Shown here in pieces: positions 9,269 through 17,608 of a DNA stretch of 64,000 nt (position 1 is the stretch's first letter; each line of letters begins with the position of its first letter). This DNA is from Butyricicoccus pullicaecorum (lineage in GTDB: Bacteria; Bacillota; Clostridia; Oscillospirales; Butyricicoccaceae). Where the stretch lies: positions 124,001 to 188,000 of the forward strand of contig JAFBIW010000002.1 of NCBI GenBank assembly GCA_021531865.1. Reading direction: 5' to 3'. A program made the position numbers and the translations under genes. Below the pieces are notes generated by a model that was given only the letters and a program-made list of their open reading frames with translations, ran no database searches and was not told where the DNA came from.

Positions 9269-11694
9269 TCCTCCGCCTCCGTTTCTGCTGCGGCCTTTTT
9301 CGTCCGCCTAGTCGTCGTCTTGGCCGCCGTGGTCTTCTTTGCAGCCGTCTTTTTGGCCGTTGTCTTCTTGGCCGCTGTCTTCTTCGGCTTCTCGGTCTCG
9401 TCTGCCGTCTCCGCCTTGGCAGCCGCCTTTTTCGTCGTCGTTTTCTTGGTCGTCTTCTTCGCCGCCGTCTTTTTGGTCGTTTTCTCGGTCTTGCCCTCGG
9501 CGGCCTCGGCTTCCTTCTGCGCCGCACGCTCGGCTGCCTTGGCCGCGCGCGCCTCCCGGCGCTGTCGGTTCTTCTCGGCCTCCTCGGGCGGCAGACCCTC
9601 CTTGACCAGTTCCTTATAGGTGCAGCCCTCGCGCAGACAAACGTCGGTGACCTCCTTGGAGTCGCGGTCGGTATGCCGGAAGAGCGAGGAATCGCAGACC
9701 GGGCACTTGGTCTTGAGCGGCTTATCCCACGTCATGAACTGGCAGGTCGGGAAGGTATCGCACGAATAATAAACATAGCCGCGCGCCGACTTCTTCTTGA
9801 CCACCTTTGCGCCGCAGACCGGGCAGGACGCGCCGGTGTCCTCGGTGATCGGCTTGGTATTCGTGCACTCCGGGAAACCCGGGCAGGCCAGAAACTTGCC
9901 GAAGCGTCCCATTTTAATGACCATATTGCGGCCGCACTTGTCGCAGATGACGTCGGTCTCCTCGTCCGGGATCTTGATGCGGGTCTTGTCGAGATCCTGC
10001 TCGGCCTGCGCAAGCGCGGCTTCGAAGCCGTCGTAGAAGTTATGCAGAAGCTGGACATAGGACACCTTACCGGCCTCGACCTCGTCAAGCTGATGCTCCA
10101 TGTTGGCGGTGAACTCATAATCGGCCACCGACTTGAATTTATCGACCAGCAGTCCGGTCACGCCCTCGCCCAGCGGGGTGGGACGCAGGCTGCGGTTCTC
10201 CTTGACCACGTAATCGCGGTCAAGAATGGTTGCGATGGTCGGCGCATAGGTTGAGGGTCGGCCGATGCCCTTTTCCTCCATCGCGCGGATGAGGGAGGCC
10301 TCGGTGTAGCGCGCGGGCGGCTGGGTGAAGTGCTGGGACGGCTCGACCTTATCGGCCGAAAGCACGTCGCCCTCGCCGAAGGCGGGCAGCGGACGGCCCG
10401 ATTCGCTCTGCGCCTTCTCGTCGTCCGTGCCCTCCTCGTAAACCGCAGTATAGCCCGGGAAGGCGACGGTGTGACCGGACGCGCGGAAGACGTGTCCCTC
10501 GGATGTGATATCGGCCGAGATGGTGTCTAGAATCGCGTCAGCCATCTGACAGGCGACAAAGCGCGACCAGATCAGCTTATAGAGCTTGTACTGGTCGGGC
10601 GTCAGGCTGTCCCGGATGGATTCGGGGTCAAGCTCGACGTTGGACGGGCGGATAGCTTCATGCGCGTCCTGCGCGTCGCCCTTGGTCTTGAAGACGCGGG
10701 GCTTGCCCGGGTAGAACGATTCGCCGTAGCGGCGGCGGATGAACTGCGCGGCGGCGGCAGTCGCCTCGTCGGACAGACGGAGCGAGTCGGTACGCATATA
10801 GGTGATCAGACCGGTCAGGCCGTATTCGCCGCCCAGATCAATGCCCTCATACAGCTCCTGTGCCACGCTCATCGTGCGGCGGGGCACCATGTTCAGCTTG
10901 CGCGAGGCCTCCTGCTGGAGGGTTGAGGTGGTAAACGGGGGCGCAGCCGATTTCTTCTTCTTGCCCTTCTTGACCGCCGAAACGACAAAGGGCTTGCCGG
11001 CCACGTCGTCGACGATCTGCTTGGCTTCGGCTTCGGTCTTCAGCTCGACCTTGCCGCTGGCTTCGCCGTAATAGCGGGCGGAAAAGGTGCCGTCGGCCGC
11101 CGTGCGCAGCGCGGCTTCGATCGTCCAGTATTCCTGCGGCACAAAGGCGCGGATCTCATTTTCCCGGTCAACGACCAGACGGGTCGCGACCGACTGGACG
11201 CGGCCTGCGGACAGGCCGCGCTTGACCTTGCGCCACAGGAAGGGTGACAGGCGATAGCCCACGATGCGGTCCAGAATGCGGCGGGCCTGCTGCGCGTCGA
11301 CCAGATCAATGTCGATGTCGCGCGGGTGCTCGATGCCGTAGCGCACAGCATTCTTCGTAATCTCGTTGAAGGTCACGCGCTTGGAGTCGGCGTCCTTCAG
11401 GTGCAACAGGGATTTCAGGTGCCACGAAATGGCTTCGCCCTCGCGGTCCGGGTCGGTTGCGAGATATACATAATCCGATTCCTTCGCCGCGCGGCGCAGG
11501 TCGGCAATGATCTTGTCCTTGCCCTCGATGGGGACGTATTCGGGTGCGAAATCGTGCTCCAGATCGACGCCCATCGTCTTTCTGGGCAGGTCGCGCAGAT
11601 GTCCCATCGAGGCCTTGACGACATAATCGCTGCCGAGATATTTGCCGATCGTTTTCGCCTTGGCAGGAGACTCCACGATTACCAGTTTCGACAT
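9265..11694 (-). CDS. topA: DNA topoisomerase I with lysine/alanine-rich tail
   Basis: Type IA topoisomerase that relaxes negative supercoils. The 809-residue protein has an N-terminal TOPRIM domain (KLVIVESPAKAKTIGKYLG; acidic DPDREGEA near residues 108-115), the catalytic tyrosine in the GLITYMRTDSLRL motif near residue 295, and three C-terminal four-Cys zinc modules from about residue 585 (CDKCGRN, CPVCGAK, CPVCDSS). The final ~75 residues (DNA 9268-9490) are an almost pure Lys/Thr/Ala tract with repeated AAKKTT units, resembling histone-H1-like tails; such basic tails aid DNA binding in some TopA proteins. It overlaps trmFO by 4 nt and lies 24 nt after dprA. Confidence 0.97.
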   Translation of the reverse strand: MSKLVIVESPAKAKTIGKYLGSDYVVKASMGHLRDLPRKTMGVDLEHDFAPEYVPIEGKDKIIADLRRAAKESDYVYLATDPDREGEAISWHLKSLLHLKDADSKRVTFNEITKNAVRYGIEHPRDIDIDLVDAQQARRILDRIVGYRLSPFLWRKVKRGLSAGRVQSVATRLVVDRENEIRAFVPQEYWTIEAALRTAADGTFSARYYGEASGKVELKTEAEAKQIVDDVAGKPFVVSAVKKGKKKKSAAPPFTTSTLQQEASRKLNMVPRRTMSVAQELYEGIDLGGEYGLTGLITYMRTDSLRLSDEATAAAAQFIRRRYGESFYPGKPRVFKTKGDAQDAHEAIRPSNVELDPESIRDSLTPDQYKLYKLIWSRFVACQMADAILDTISADITSEGHVFRASGHTVAFPGYTAVYEEGTDDEKAQSESGRPLPAFGEGDVLSADKVEPSQHFTQPPARYTEASLIRAMEEKGIGRPSTYAPTIATILDRDYVVKENRSLRPTPLGEGVTGLLVDKFKSVADYEFTANMEHQLDEVEAGKVSYVQLLHNFYDGFEAALAQAEQDLDKTRIKIPDEETDVICDKCGRNMVIKMGRFGKFLACPGFPECTNTKPITEDTGASCPVCGAKVVKKKSARGYVYYSCDTFPTCQFMTWDKPLKTKCPVCDSSLFRHTDRDSKEVTDVCLREGCTYKELVKEGLPPEEAEKNRQRREARAAKAAERAAQKEAEAAEGKTEKTTKKTAAKKTTKKTTTKKAAAKAETADETEKPKKTAAKKTTAKKTAAKKTTAAKTTTRRTKKAAAETEAEE

Positions 11695-11718
11695 GTTATT
11701 CCTCCAGAAACAGTTGTT

Positions 11719-12966
11719 CTATGATGATCGGGGCGCGCTGGCCCCGCTTTGGATGCTGAATGATTCGCCGCACAGGCAGTAGCGTCCGGCGCGCAGCACG
11801 ACCGTACCCTCCAGCTCGAGGATGGTCAGACGCGCGTTGACGGTCGCAGCGGAGAGGCCGGTCTGCATGACGATGGCGTCGACCGTGTCCGCGCCGGTCA
11901 GGAGGGCCTGTGCGATCGCGCGTTCCTCCCCTTCCAGATGGTCGGGAACGGCGGGCTTGCGTTCCGGCTTGGGCGCCGGTGCAGCCGCGGGCTTGGACTC
12001 AGGTTTAGCCGCAGGTGCAGACTCAGCCGTGGATGCGGCCTCCTGCGCGGTGCGCCGCCATTCGGCGCGCGCCTCGGCCATGTTCGGCGGCTCGCGAAGC
12101 TGGGGCGCGAGCGTCCGGCCGATCTCGACCGGTGATGTGACCAGCGTTGCGACCCGGTCACGGATCAGGGCGTTGCAGCCGGCCGAAGCGGGCACGTCGA
12201 TCGGCCCGGGGATCGCAAAAACCTCGCGCGCCTGCTCAAAGGCGGTGCGCGCGGTGATGAGCGCGCCCGAACGCTCGGGCGCTTCGGCGACTACAGTCGC
12301 CAGTGATAAACCGCTCAAAATGCGGTTGCGGATGGGAAACCGGTGCGGCTCGCTGCCGGTCCCGGGCGGGTTCTCACTGATGACCGCGCCGCCCAGCAGG
12401 ATGTCGCCCATGAGATACTTATTTTGGGGCGGATAGCACAGATCTACGCCGCCGGCCAGCACGGCGACCGTTCGGCCGCCCGCGTACAGAGCGCCCTTCA
12501 TCGCGACGGCGTCCGCGCCCAGCGCCATGCCCGAGACCACGGTGAATCCCATCTTGGCCAGTCCCGCGCCGAAGCGCTCGGCCATGCGCATGCCGTAGGG
12601 CGAGGCGTGCCGGGTGCCCACGACCGTGACCGCCGGGTTGAGGTCAAAATCGGGCAGACGGCCCCGGACGTACAGCGTCAGAGGCGGGTCGGCGATCTGC
12701 CGCAGCAGCTCGGGATAGCCGCTGTCCTCGAGCGTCAGCAGGGTGATCTGCTTCTGCTCACAGGTGCGCAGGATCTGATAGGCGGGATCGAGTGATTTTT
12801 CGGACAGGGAGGCAGCGGCCTGCTTGCTGCAGCCCGCGCGCAGCAGCGCGTCCTCATCCATCATATAAATATGCTGCGATGCGCCGAACCGCTCCAGCAA
12901 CTGGTGCTTCTCACGCAGGCCGATCCGGGGCCGTTCGGCCAGCCAGATCCAATGTGCCAGACTCAT
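11719..12966 (-). CDS. dprA: DNA-processing protein DprA (Smf)
   Basis: Binds incoming single-stranded DNA and loads RecA in natural transformation; widespread also in organisms not known to be competent. The 415-residue protein has an N-terminal SAM-like helical region, the Rossmann-like core from about residue 100 (TVVGTRHASPYG ... VVSGMALGADAVAMKGAL ... GGVDLCYPPQN ... SENPPGT), a Pro/Ala/Lys-rich linker (about 305-345) and a C-terminal winged-helix segment (DTVDAIVMQTGLSAATVNARL). It overlaps the methyltransferase gene upstream by 4 nt and precedes topA, a standard dprA-topA neighbourhood. Confidence 0.96.
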   Translation of the reverse strand: MSLAHWIWLAERPRIGLREKHQLLERFGASQHIYMMDEDALLRAGCSKQAAASLSEKSLDPAYQILRTCEQKQITLLTLEDSGYPELLRQIADPPLTLYVRGRLPDFDLNPAVTVVGTRHASPYGMRMAERFGAGLAKMGFTVVSGMALGADAVAMKGALYAGGRTVAVLAGGVDLCYPPQNKYLMGDILLGGAVISENPPGTGSEPHRFPIRNRILSGLSLATVVAEAPERSGALITARTAFEQAREVFAIPGPIDVPASAGCNALIRDRVATLVTSPVEIGRTLAPQLREPPNMAEARAEWRRTAQEAASTAESAPAAKPESKPAAAPAPKPERKPAVPDHLEGEERAIAQALLTGADTVDAIVMQTGLSAATVNARLTILELEGTVVLRAGRYCLCGESFSIQSGASAPRSS

Positions 12967-13769
12967 GCGCGTCCCCCCTGTCGGGTCATCTCCCAGATCA
13001 GGATGGATGCGGCCACGCTCGCATTGAGCGACTCGGCCCGTCCGGCCATCGGGATGATGAGCTTCTGATCACAGAGCGCAAGCGCTTCCTTCGTCACGCC
13101 GTTGCCCTCGTTGCCGATGATGACGGCTGAACGGGCAGGCAGACCGGCGGGCGGCAGCGGAACGCTGTCCGGCTCGAGCGCGGCGGCATAGACCGTCAGT
13201 CCCCCGCCCCGCAGGGCGGCGACCGCCTCACGCAGGGGAAGCTGCCAGACCGGCTGGCGGAAGGCCGCGCCCATCGTGGCGCGAACGACCTTGGGCGCGG
13301 TCGGGTCGGTGCAGCCCTCGCACAGGATGACCGCATCGAGCGCGAACGCGTCCGCCGTGCGCAGGATGGTGCCCAGATTGCCCGGGTCCTGAATCCCGTC
13401 CAGCAGGACGGCGCGGCTCACGCCGGTCAGCGCCTGCCGCCGGAGCGGGCGGACGCAGGAGAACACCAGACCCTGCGGCGTTTCCACATCGCAGGCGGCG
13501 GAAAAGACCGCCTCCCCGGCCTGATACAGCCGCGCGCCCTGTTCGGCCGCGCGCGCCAACAGGGCGCGATCAGCCGTCTGCTCGGTTCTGCCGTCCATCC
13601 GTAGAAGAACGGACGTGACGCGCACGCCCGAGGACAGGGCTTCAAAGAGCATTTTTTCGCCCTCGCAGACCATTTCTCCCGTGGTCAGCCGGTATTTCTT
13701 TTCGCGCGCCAGCCGCGCCAGATGCTTGACAGCCGCGTTCTGGCGGCTCGTGATCGTTCTAAATTCCAT
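12963..13769 (-). CDS. TrmH/SpoU-family RNA 2'-O-methyltransferase
   Basis: SPOUT-class methyltransferase, 268 residues, probably acting on 23S rRNA or tRNA ribose. An N-terminal substrate-binding domain (ITSRQNAAVKHLARLAREKK) is followed by the three SpoU motifs: GIQDPGNLGTILRTADAF near 125-142, SAVIIGNEGNGVT near 213-225, and IPMAGRAESLNASVAASILIWE split around 236-257, which form the knotted SAM site. The exact target nucleotide cannot be told from sequence. It is first in the operon with dprA, topA, trmFO and plsX and is preceded by a structured leader. Confidence 0.93.
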   Translation of the reverse strand: MEFRTITSRQNAAVKHLARLAREKKYRLTTGEMVCEGEKMLFEALSSGVRVTSVLLRMDGRTEQTADRALLARAAEQGARLYQAGEAVFSAACDVETPQGLVFSCVRPLRRQALTGVSRAVLLDGIQDPGNLGTILRTADAFALDAVILCEGCTDPTAPKVVRATMGAAFRQPVWQLPLREAVAALRGGGLTVYAAALEPDSVPLPPAGLPARSAVIIGNEGNGVTKEALALCDQKLIIPMAGRAESLNASVAASILIWEMTRQGGRA

Positions 13770-13908
13770 CTTACCTCACAAATGAAAGCAATATGCCGAA
13801 AGCCTGCGCATTTTTTCAAACACGCAGGCTTTGAATTCTGATGCACTGTTCCGCAGGCTGCGGTTTCACGGCGGAGATCCCTTGCCTTGCGGCAGGAGCA
13901 TACTAAGA
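13770..13908 (-). promoter_or_regulatory. Structured leader of the trmH-dprA-topA operon, or a small RNA
   Basis: About 140 nt between the promoter and the first gene, with no good coding frame. In RNA order it holds AGCCTGCG (13852-13859), a second AGCCTGCG (13823-13830) and a complementary CGCAGGCT (13801-13808). The last pairs with the second copy as a perfect 10-bp stem (13799-13808 with 13823-13832) or with the first copy, so two exclusive folds are possible. A compact CCGCA/TGCGG hairpin also sits at 13851-13863. The strong stem lacks a T-run, so it is not a standard terminator. No known riboswitch core (T-box, SAM, TPP) was recognised. Confidence 0.45.
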
Positions 13909-13915
13909 CCACAAT

Positions 13916-13944
13916 AGTATAGCATAGACATTTCCGATTTTCAA
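13916..13944 (-). promoter_or_regulatory. Sigma-A promoter for the trmH-dprA-topA-trmFO-plsX operon
   Basis: Minus strand TTGAAA (complement of 13939-13944), 17-nt spacer, TATACT (13916-13921). The predicted start is near 13908, about 140 nt ahead of the first gene. Between it and the lysS terminator (13945-14132) nothing convincing was seen. Confidence 0.8.
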
Positions 13945-14132
13945 GACGCGTGCCGTGAAATTCTGCCGGATGATCCGCGCCCTGTCCTGTGCACTTTTTC
14001 CGGATGACAGGCGGTCAGATCGTAAAAAAACGGTCGAAACTGTCCGAGCATTTTCCGCCGTTTTTGTCCGTATACGCGTGCATATCTCCCATAAAATGGA
14101 TATTATATCACACCTTCTGCGGCGGATGAAGC

Positions 14133-14168
14133 AAAAAAAGAGAGGCGCTGTTCTCACAGCGCCTCTCT
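14133..14168 (-). terminator. Terminator after lysS
   Basis: Minus strand AGAGAGGCGCTGT / ACAGCGCCTCTCT, 13 bp perfect with a 4-nt loop, followed by seven T, ending the greA-lysS unit. Confidence 0.93.
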
Positions 14169-14209
14169 GCGGTTTGATTCTGTATGTTCTTCTTTTCAGC
14201 GTATGGATC

Positions 14210-15715
14210 TCAGTCCAGCGGCTTCATCGTCGGGAAGAGCAGGACGTCGCGGATGGAGGCCGAGTCGGTCAGGAGCATGACCAGACGGTCGATGCCCATG
14301 CCCATGCCGCCTGTGGGAGGCATACCGTACTCGAGCGCGGTGACGAAATCGTCATCCATCATGCTGGCCTCGTCATCACCGGCGTTGCGCAGCTCGACCT
14401 GACGCTCAAAGCGCTGGCGCTGGTCGATCGGGTCGTTCAGCTCGGAGAAAGCGTTGCACAGCTCGCGGCCGTAGACGAAGCACTCAAAGCGCTCGGTCAG
14501 GCGCGGGTCGGAGGGCTTGCGCTTGGCCAGCGGCGAGACCTCGACCGGGTAATCGGTGATGAAGGTGGGCTGGATCAGGTTGGCCTCGACATACTCGTCG
14601 TAGCACTGCGCGAGCAGATCGCCCCAGCTCTCCTTGTTCTTCTCGACCTCGAGGCCCTTGGCCTTGACGGCGGCGAGCGCCTCCTCCTGATTCATGGTCA
14701 TAAAGTCCAGACCGGAATATTCCTTGACCGCGTCGGCCATGGTCATGCGCTTCCAGCCCTTGGAGAAGTCCAGCTCGGTGCCCTGATAGGTCACGTGGGT
14801 GGTGCCCAGAACAGTCTGGCAGACGTGGACGACCATATCCTCAGTAATGTCCATCATGCCCTGATAATCGGTGTAGGCCTGATACAGCTCGATGGTGGTG
14901 AACTCGGGGTTGTGCTTGGTGTCCATACCCTCGTTGCGGAAAATGCGGCCGATTTCGTAGACCTGCTCAAAGCCGCCGACGATCAGGCGCTTGAGGTGCA
15001 GCTCGGTCGCGATGCGCATATACATGTCGATGTCGAGCGCGTTGTGGTGCGTGATGAAGGGACGAGCCGCCGCGCCGCCCGGGATGGTGTTCAGGCAGGG
15101 GGTCTCGACCTCCATGAAGCCGCGGCCGTCCATGAAGCGGCGGATCTCGCGGACGATGGCCGAGCGCTTTTCAAAGACGTCGCGCACCTCGGGATTGATG
15201 ATGAGATCGACGTAGCGCTGACGGTAGCGCATATCGGTGTCCTTCAGGCCGTGCCACTTCTCGGGCAGCGGGATGAGGTTCTTGGACAGCAGGGTCAGCT
15301 CGTTGACCGCAACCGAGATCTCGCCCTTCTGGGTGCGGAAGACCTCACCCTGAATGCCGATCAGATCGCCGATGTCCAGCTTCTTAAAGCCCTTGTAGGC
15401 CTCGTCGCCCAGCGCGTCACGCTTGATATAAAGCTGCAGGCGGCCGTAGCGGTCGGACAGGTCGGCAAAGGATGCCTTGCCCATGATGCGCTTGGACATC
15501 ATGCGGCCGGCCAGACGGACGGTCTTGCCCTCCATCTCGTCGAACTTGTCCCGGATATCGGTCGTGTAGTTGGTTCGCTCGAAGCGAACCTGCTGGAAGG
15601 GGTCTGTGCCCGCGTCCTGCAGCTCCTTGAGCTTCTCGCGGCGGATGCGCAGCAGCTCGTTCATTTCGGCCTGCGTCGGCTCTGCCGCGGGCCGGTTGTT
15701 TACCTCGTTCGCCAT
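14210..15715 (-). CDS. lysS: Lysyl-tRNA synthetase, class II
   Basis: Charges tRNA-Lys. From the ATG at 15715 (after an AAGGGTG Shine-Dalgarno at 9 nt) the protein is 501 residues, [13 protein letters not shown]...; a GTG four codons upstream is possible but overlaps that ribosome-binding site. The N-terminal OB fold carries anticodon contacts ([17 protein letters not shown] near residues 75-91); class II motifs follow: motif 2 [15 protein letters not shown] near 260 and motif 3 [18 protein letters not shown] near the C-terminus. It follows greA by 14 nt in a two-gene operon, a conserved Firmicute pair. Confidence 0.97.
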   Translation of the reverse strand: MANEVNNRPAAEPTQAEMNELLRIRREKLKELQDAGTDPFQQVRFERTNYTTDIRDKFDEMEGKTVRLAGRMMSKRIMGKASFADLSDRYGRLQLYIKRDALGDEAYKGFKKLDIGDLIGIQGEVFRTQKGEISVAVNELTLLSKNLIPLPEKWHGLKDTDMRYRQRYVDLIINPEVRDVFEKRSAIVREIRRFMDGRGFMEVETPCLNTIPGGAAARPFITHHNALDIDMYMRIATELHLKRLIVGGFEQVYEIGRIFRNEGMDTKHNPEFTTIELYQAYTDYQGMMDITEDMVVHVCQTVLGTTHVTYQGTELDFSKGWKRMTMADAVKEYSGLDFMTMNQEEALAAVKAKGLEVEKNKESWGDLLAQCYDEYVEANLIQPTFITDYPVEVSPLAKRKPSDPRLTERFECFVYGRELCNAFSELNDPIDQRQRFERQVELRNAGDDEASMMDDDFVTALEYGMPPTGGMGMGIDRLVMLLTDSASIRDVLLFPTMKPLD

Positions 15716-15729
15716 TTCTATCTTCACCC

Positions 15730-16203
15730 TTATTTATTGATTTCTACGATCTTGTACTGGATGGTGCCGGCCGGGGCCTCGACCTCGACGATGGTGCCCA
15801 CCTTCTTGCCCAGCATGGCCTTGCCGAACGGGGACTCGTCCGAGATCTTGCCCTCCATCGGGTTGGCCTCCTGCGAGCCGACGAAATGATATTCCTCAAC
15901 CTCGCCGAACTCGACGTCCTCTACCTTGAAGCGGCAGCCGGGCGAAACCTCGTCCTGACCGTACATATCGTCGGTGATGACGACGGCGTGCGCCAGGATG
16001 TTCTCCAGCTCTGCGATGCGGGAGTAGACCTTGCCCTGCTCGTTCTTGGCCTCGTCGTACTCGGAGTTCTCGGACAGGTCGCCGAAGGAGCGCGCCTCCT
16101 TGATCTGCTCGGCAACCTCCTTCTCACGGACGGTTTTCAGGTATTCCAGCTCGTCTTTCAGCTTATCCAGACTTTCCTGTGTCAGTTTAAATTCCTTCGC
16201 CAT
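15730..16203 (-). CDS. greA: Transcription elongation factor GreA
   Basis: Stimulates RNA polymerase to cleave backtracked transcripts. The 157-residue protein has the N-terminal antiparallel coiled coil with catalytic acidic tip ([18 protein letters not shown] near residues 37-54; conserved D and E) and the FKBP-like C-terminal domain ([11 protein letters not shown]-type strand, [17 protein letters not shown]). The gene is first behind a perfect consensus promoter, which suggests strong constitutive expression. Confidence 0.97.
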   Translation of the reverse strand: MAKEFKLTQESLDKLKDELEYLKTVREKEVAEQIKEARSFGDLSENSEYDEAKNEQGKVYSRIAELENILAHAVVITDDMYGQDEVSPGCRFKVEDVEFGEVEEYHFVGSQEANPMEGKISDESPFGKAMLGKKVGTIVEVEAPAGTIQYKIVEINK

Positions 16204-16267
16204 GAGATAAATCCCTCTCTATCATAAAAGTATTGTGTGTTTTTCAGTGCACAAACAGTCACACTTT

Positions 16268-16296
16268 ATTATATGTAGTGCAAACGGCGATGTCAA
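16268..16296 (-). promoter_or_regulatory. Perfect consensus sigma-A promoter for greA-lysS
   Basis: TTGACA (complement of 16291-16296), 17-nt spacer, TATAAT (16268-16273), matching the consensus in all twelve positions. It starts 31 nt downstream of the ctpA stop codon's side of the gap and about 65 nt before greA. No clear terminator separates ctpA from this promoter. Confidence 0.93.
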
Positions 16297-16326
16297 GCGC
16301 ACATTCGTGAACTTTTTCAGCTTTTT

Positions 16327-17535
16327 TCAGTTTGAAAGCGACATTTCCTCCAAAACCGCCCGCGCGGCCGCCAATTGGTCGTCCTCCTCGTCGGAGAGGA
16401 AATAAAACCGGGCGGTTTTTTCATCCGAAAGCTCGACTGTGACGTCGGGCGTGACGCCGGTGCCGATCAGGCTCTTACCCTTGGGCGTATAGTAGGCCTG
16501 ATCGGACAGGCGGAGCGCCGAGCCGTCCGAAAGCGGATAGGTGCGCTGGGAATAGCCCTTGCCGATGGTCTGCATGCCCACGACGGTCGCCTTGCCGTAC
16601 TCCTGCAGGGCGGCGGCAAAGAACTCAGCCGCTGAGATCGAATCGGCATTGACCAGCACGACCATGGGCAGCTCGAGACAATCCGCGTCCGATTCATAGA
16701 CCTTTTCCGCGCCCGCCTTGGTGCGCAGCGTCATGATTTTCCCCTTGGGCAGGAGCGGATCGAGAATTTTGCACAGGCTGTCGACCGCGCCGCCCGGGTC
16801 ATTGCGCACGTCGAACACCAGCTTTTCCGCGCCCTGCGCGAGCAGGCTGTCCAGCACCTTCCGGAACTGCTCCTCCGAATGCTGGCGGAAGTTATAAAAC
16901 CGGATATATCCGGTCGTTTCGTCCAGCATTCGACCACTGACCATGGTAGCATCCACCTCCCGGCGGGTCATGGACGCGGTGACCGTGCGGCCGGTGTCCG
17001 CCTGCCGGAAGGTGACCGAAACATCGGTGCCCTCCTCGCCACGGATCGTGTCAATGACCGCGTCGTAGCCGTCCGCCGCGAGGGTCTTGTCCTCTGCACC
17101 CAGAATTTCGTCGCCCTTCCGCATCCCGGCCTCAGCCGCGCCCGAGCCCTCGTAAACCTCGAGAATGCGCAGGCGCTGGTTTGCCGCGTCGTAGGCGGTA
17201 TATACGCCGATGCCGGACGAGCGCCCCGAGAAGGATAGCTGGTTTTCCTCATATTCCTCCTTGGACAGGTAACCGCTCCAGCGGTCGCCCACCCCGGCCA
17301 TGTAGCCCACGCAGGCCATATCAACCGCGTCCTGTGCATCATACTCGCCCACATACAGCGAATCGACCTTTCCGCGGATCTCGCCCAGCTTGCCGTAGAT
17401 CGCGTTGTTGGCCTCGTAGCCGGGCAGCGCAGCCTCGTTCTGACGCTGAATCAGCGCATAGGACACATTGAACGAGGCGACGGCGGTCAGCACGCACAGC
17501 GCGGCCGCCGTGCCCCGGGAAACGCTTTTGCTCAT
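16327..17535 (-). CDS. S41-family C-terminal processing protease (CtpA type)
   Basis: Membrane-anchored, extracytoplasmic serine protease, 402 residues from the ATG at 17535 (AAAGGAG at 11 nt; a GTG four codons upstream overlaps the Shine-Dalgarno). One N-terminal signal-anchor (residues 4-28), a PDZ domain around 90-190 (SGIGVYTAYD ... EVYEGSGAAEAGMRKGDEI), then the S41 core with catalytic Ser in NADSISAAEFF and catalytic Lys in TIGKGYSQ. CtpA proteases degrade or tune peptidoglycan hydrolases; here it directly follows two M23 hydrolases and ftsEX, which supports that role by inference. Confidence 0.95.
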   Translation of the reverse strand: MSKSVSRGTAAALCVLTAVASFNVSYALIQRQNEAALPGYEANNAIYGKLGEIRGKVDSLYVGEYDAQDAVDMACVGYMAGVGDRWSGYLSKEEYEENQLSFSGRSSGIGVYTAYDAANQRLRILEVYEGSGAAEAGMRKGDEILGAEDKTLAADGYDAVIDTIRGEEGTDVSVTFRQADTGRTVTASMTRREVDATMVSGRMLDETTGYIRFYNFRQHSEEQFRKVLDSLLAQGAEKLVFDVRNDPGGAVDSLCKILDPLLPKGKIMTLRTKAGAEKVYESDADCLELPMVVLVNADSISAAEFFAAALQEYGKATVVGMQTIGKGYSQRTYPLSDGSALRLSDQAYYTPKGKSLIGTGVTPDVTVELSDEKTARFYFLSDEEDDQLAAARAVLEEMSLSN

Positions 17536-17564
17536 TTGGAAACACACTCCTTTTGACGCAACAG

Positions 17565-17599
17565 AAAAAGAGGGAGGTCTCAGGACGCTCCCCCTTTTT
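17565..17599 (-). terminator. Hairpin between the first M23 gene and ctpA
   Basis: Minus strand AAAAAGGGGGAG and CTCCCTCTTTTT arms (one mismatch) with a loop of about 11 nt and a T-tract, just downstream of the M23 gene. It should cut expression of ctpA relative to the M23 genes; the arrangement is symmetrical enough to work on either strand. Confidence 0.6.
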
Positions 17600-17608
17600 G
17601 ATGAAATT

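Noticed and set aside
13770-13908. T-box or 6S RNA in the topA operon leader
   Set aside because: No GGGTGGNACCGCG core for a T-box, and the fold does not form the long stem with a single central bubble expected of 6S RNA.
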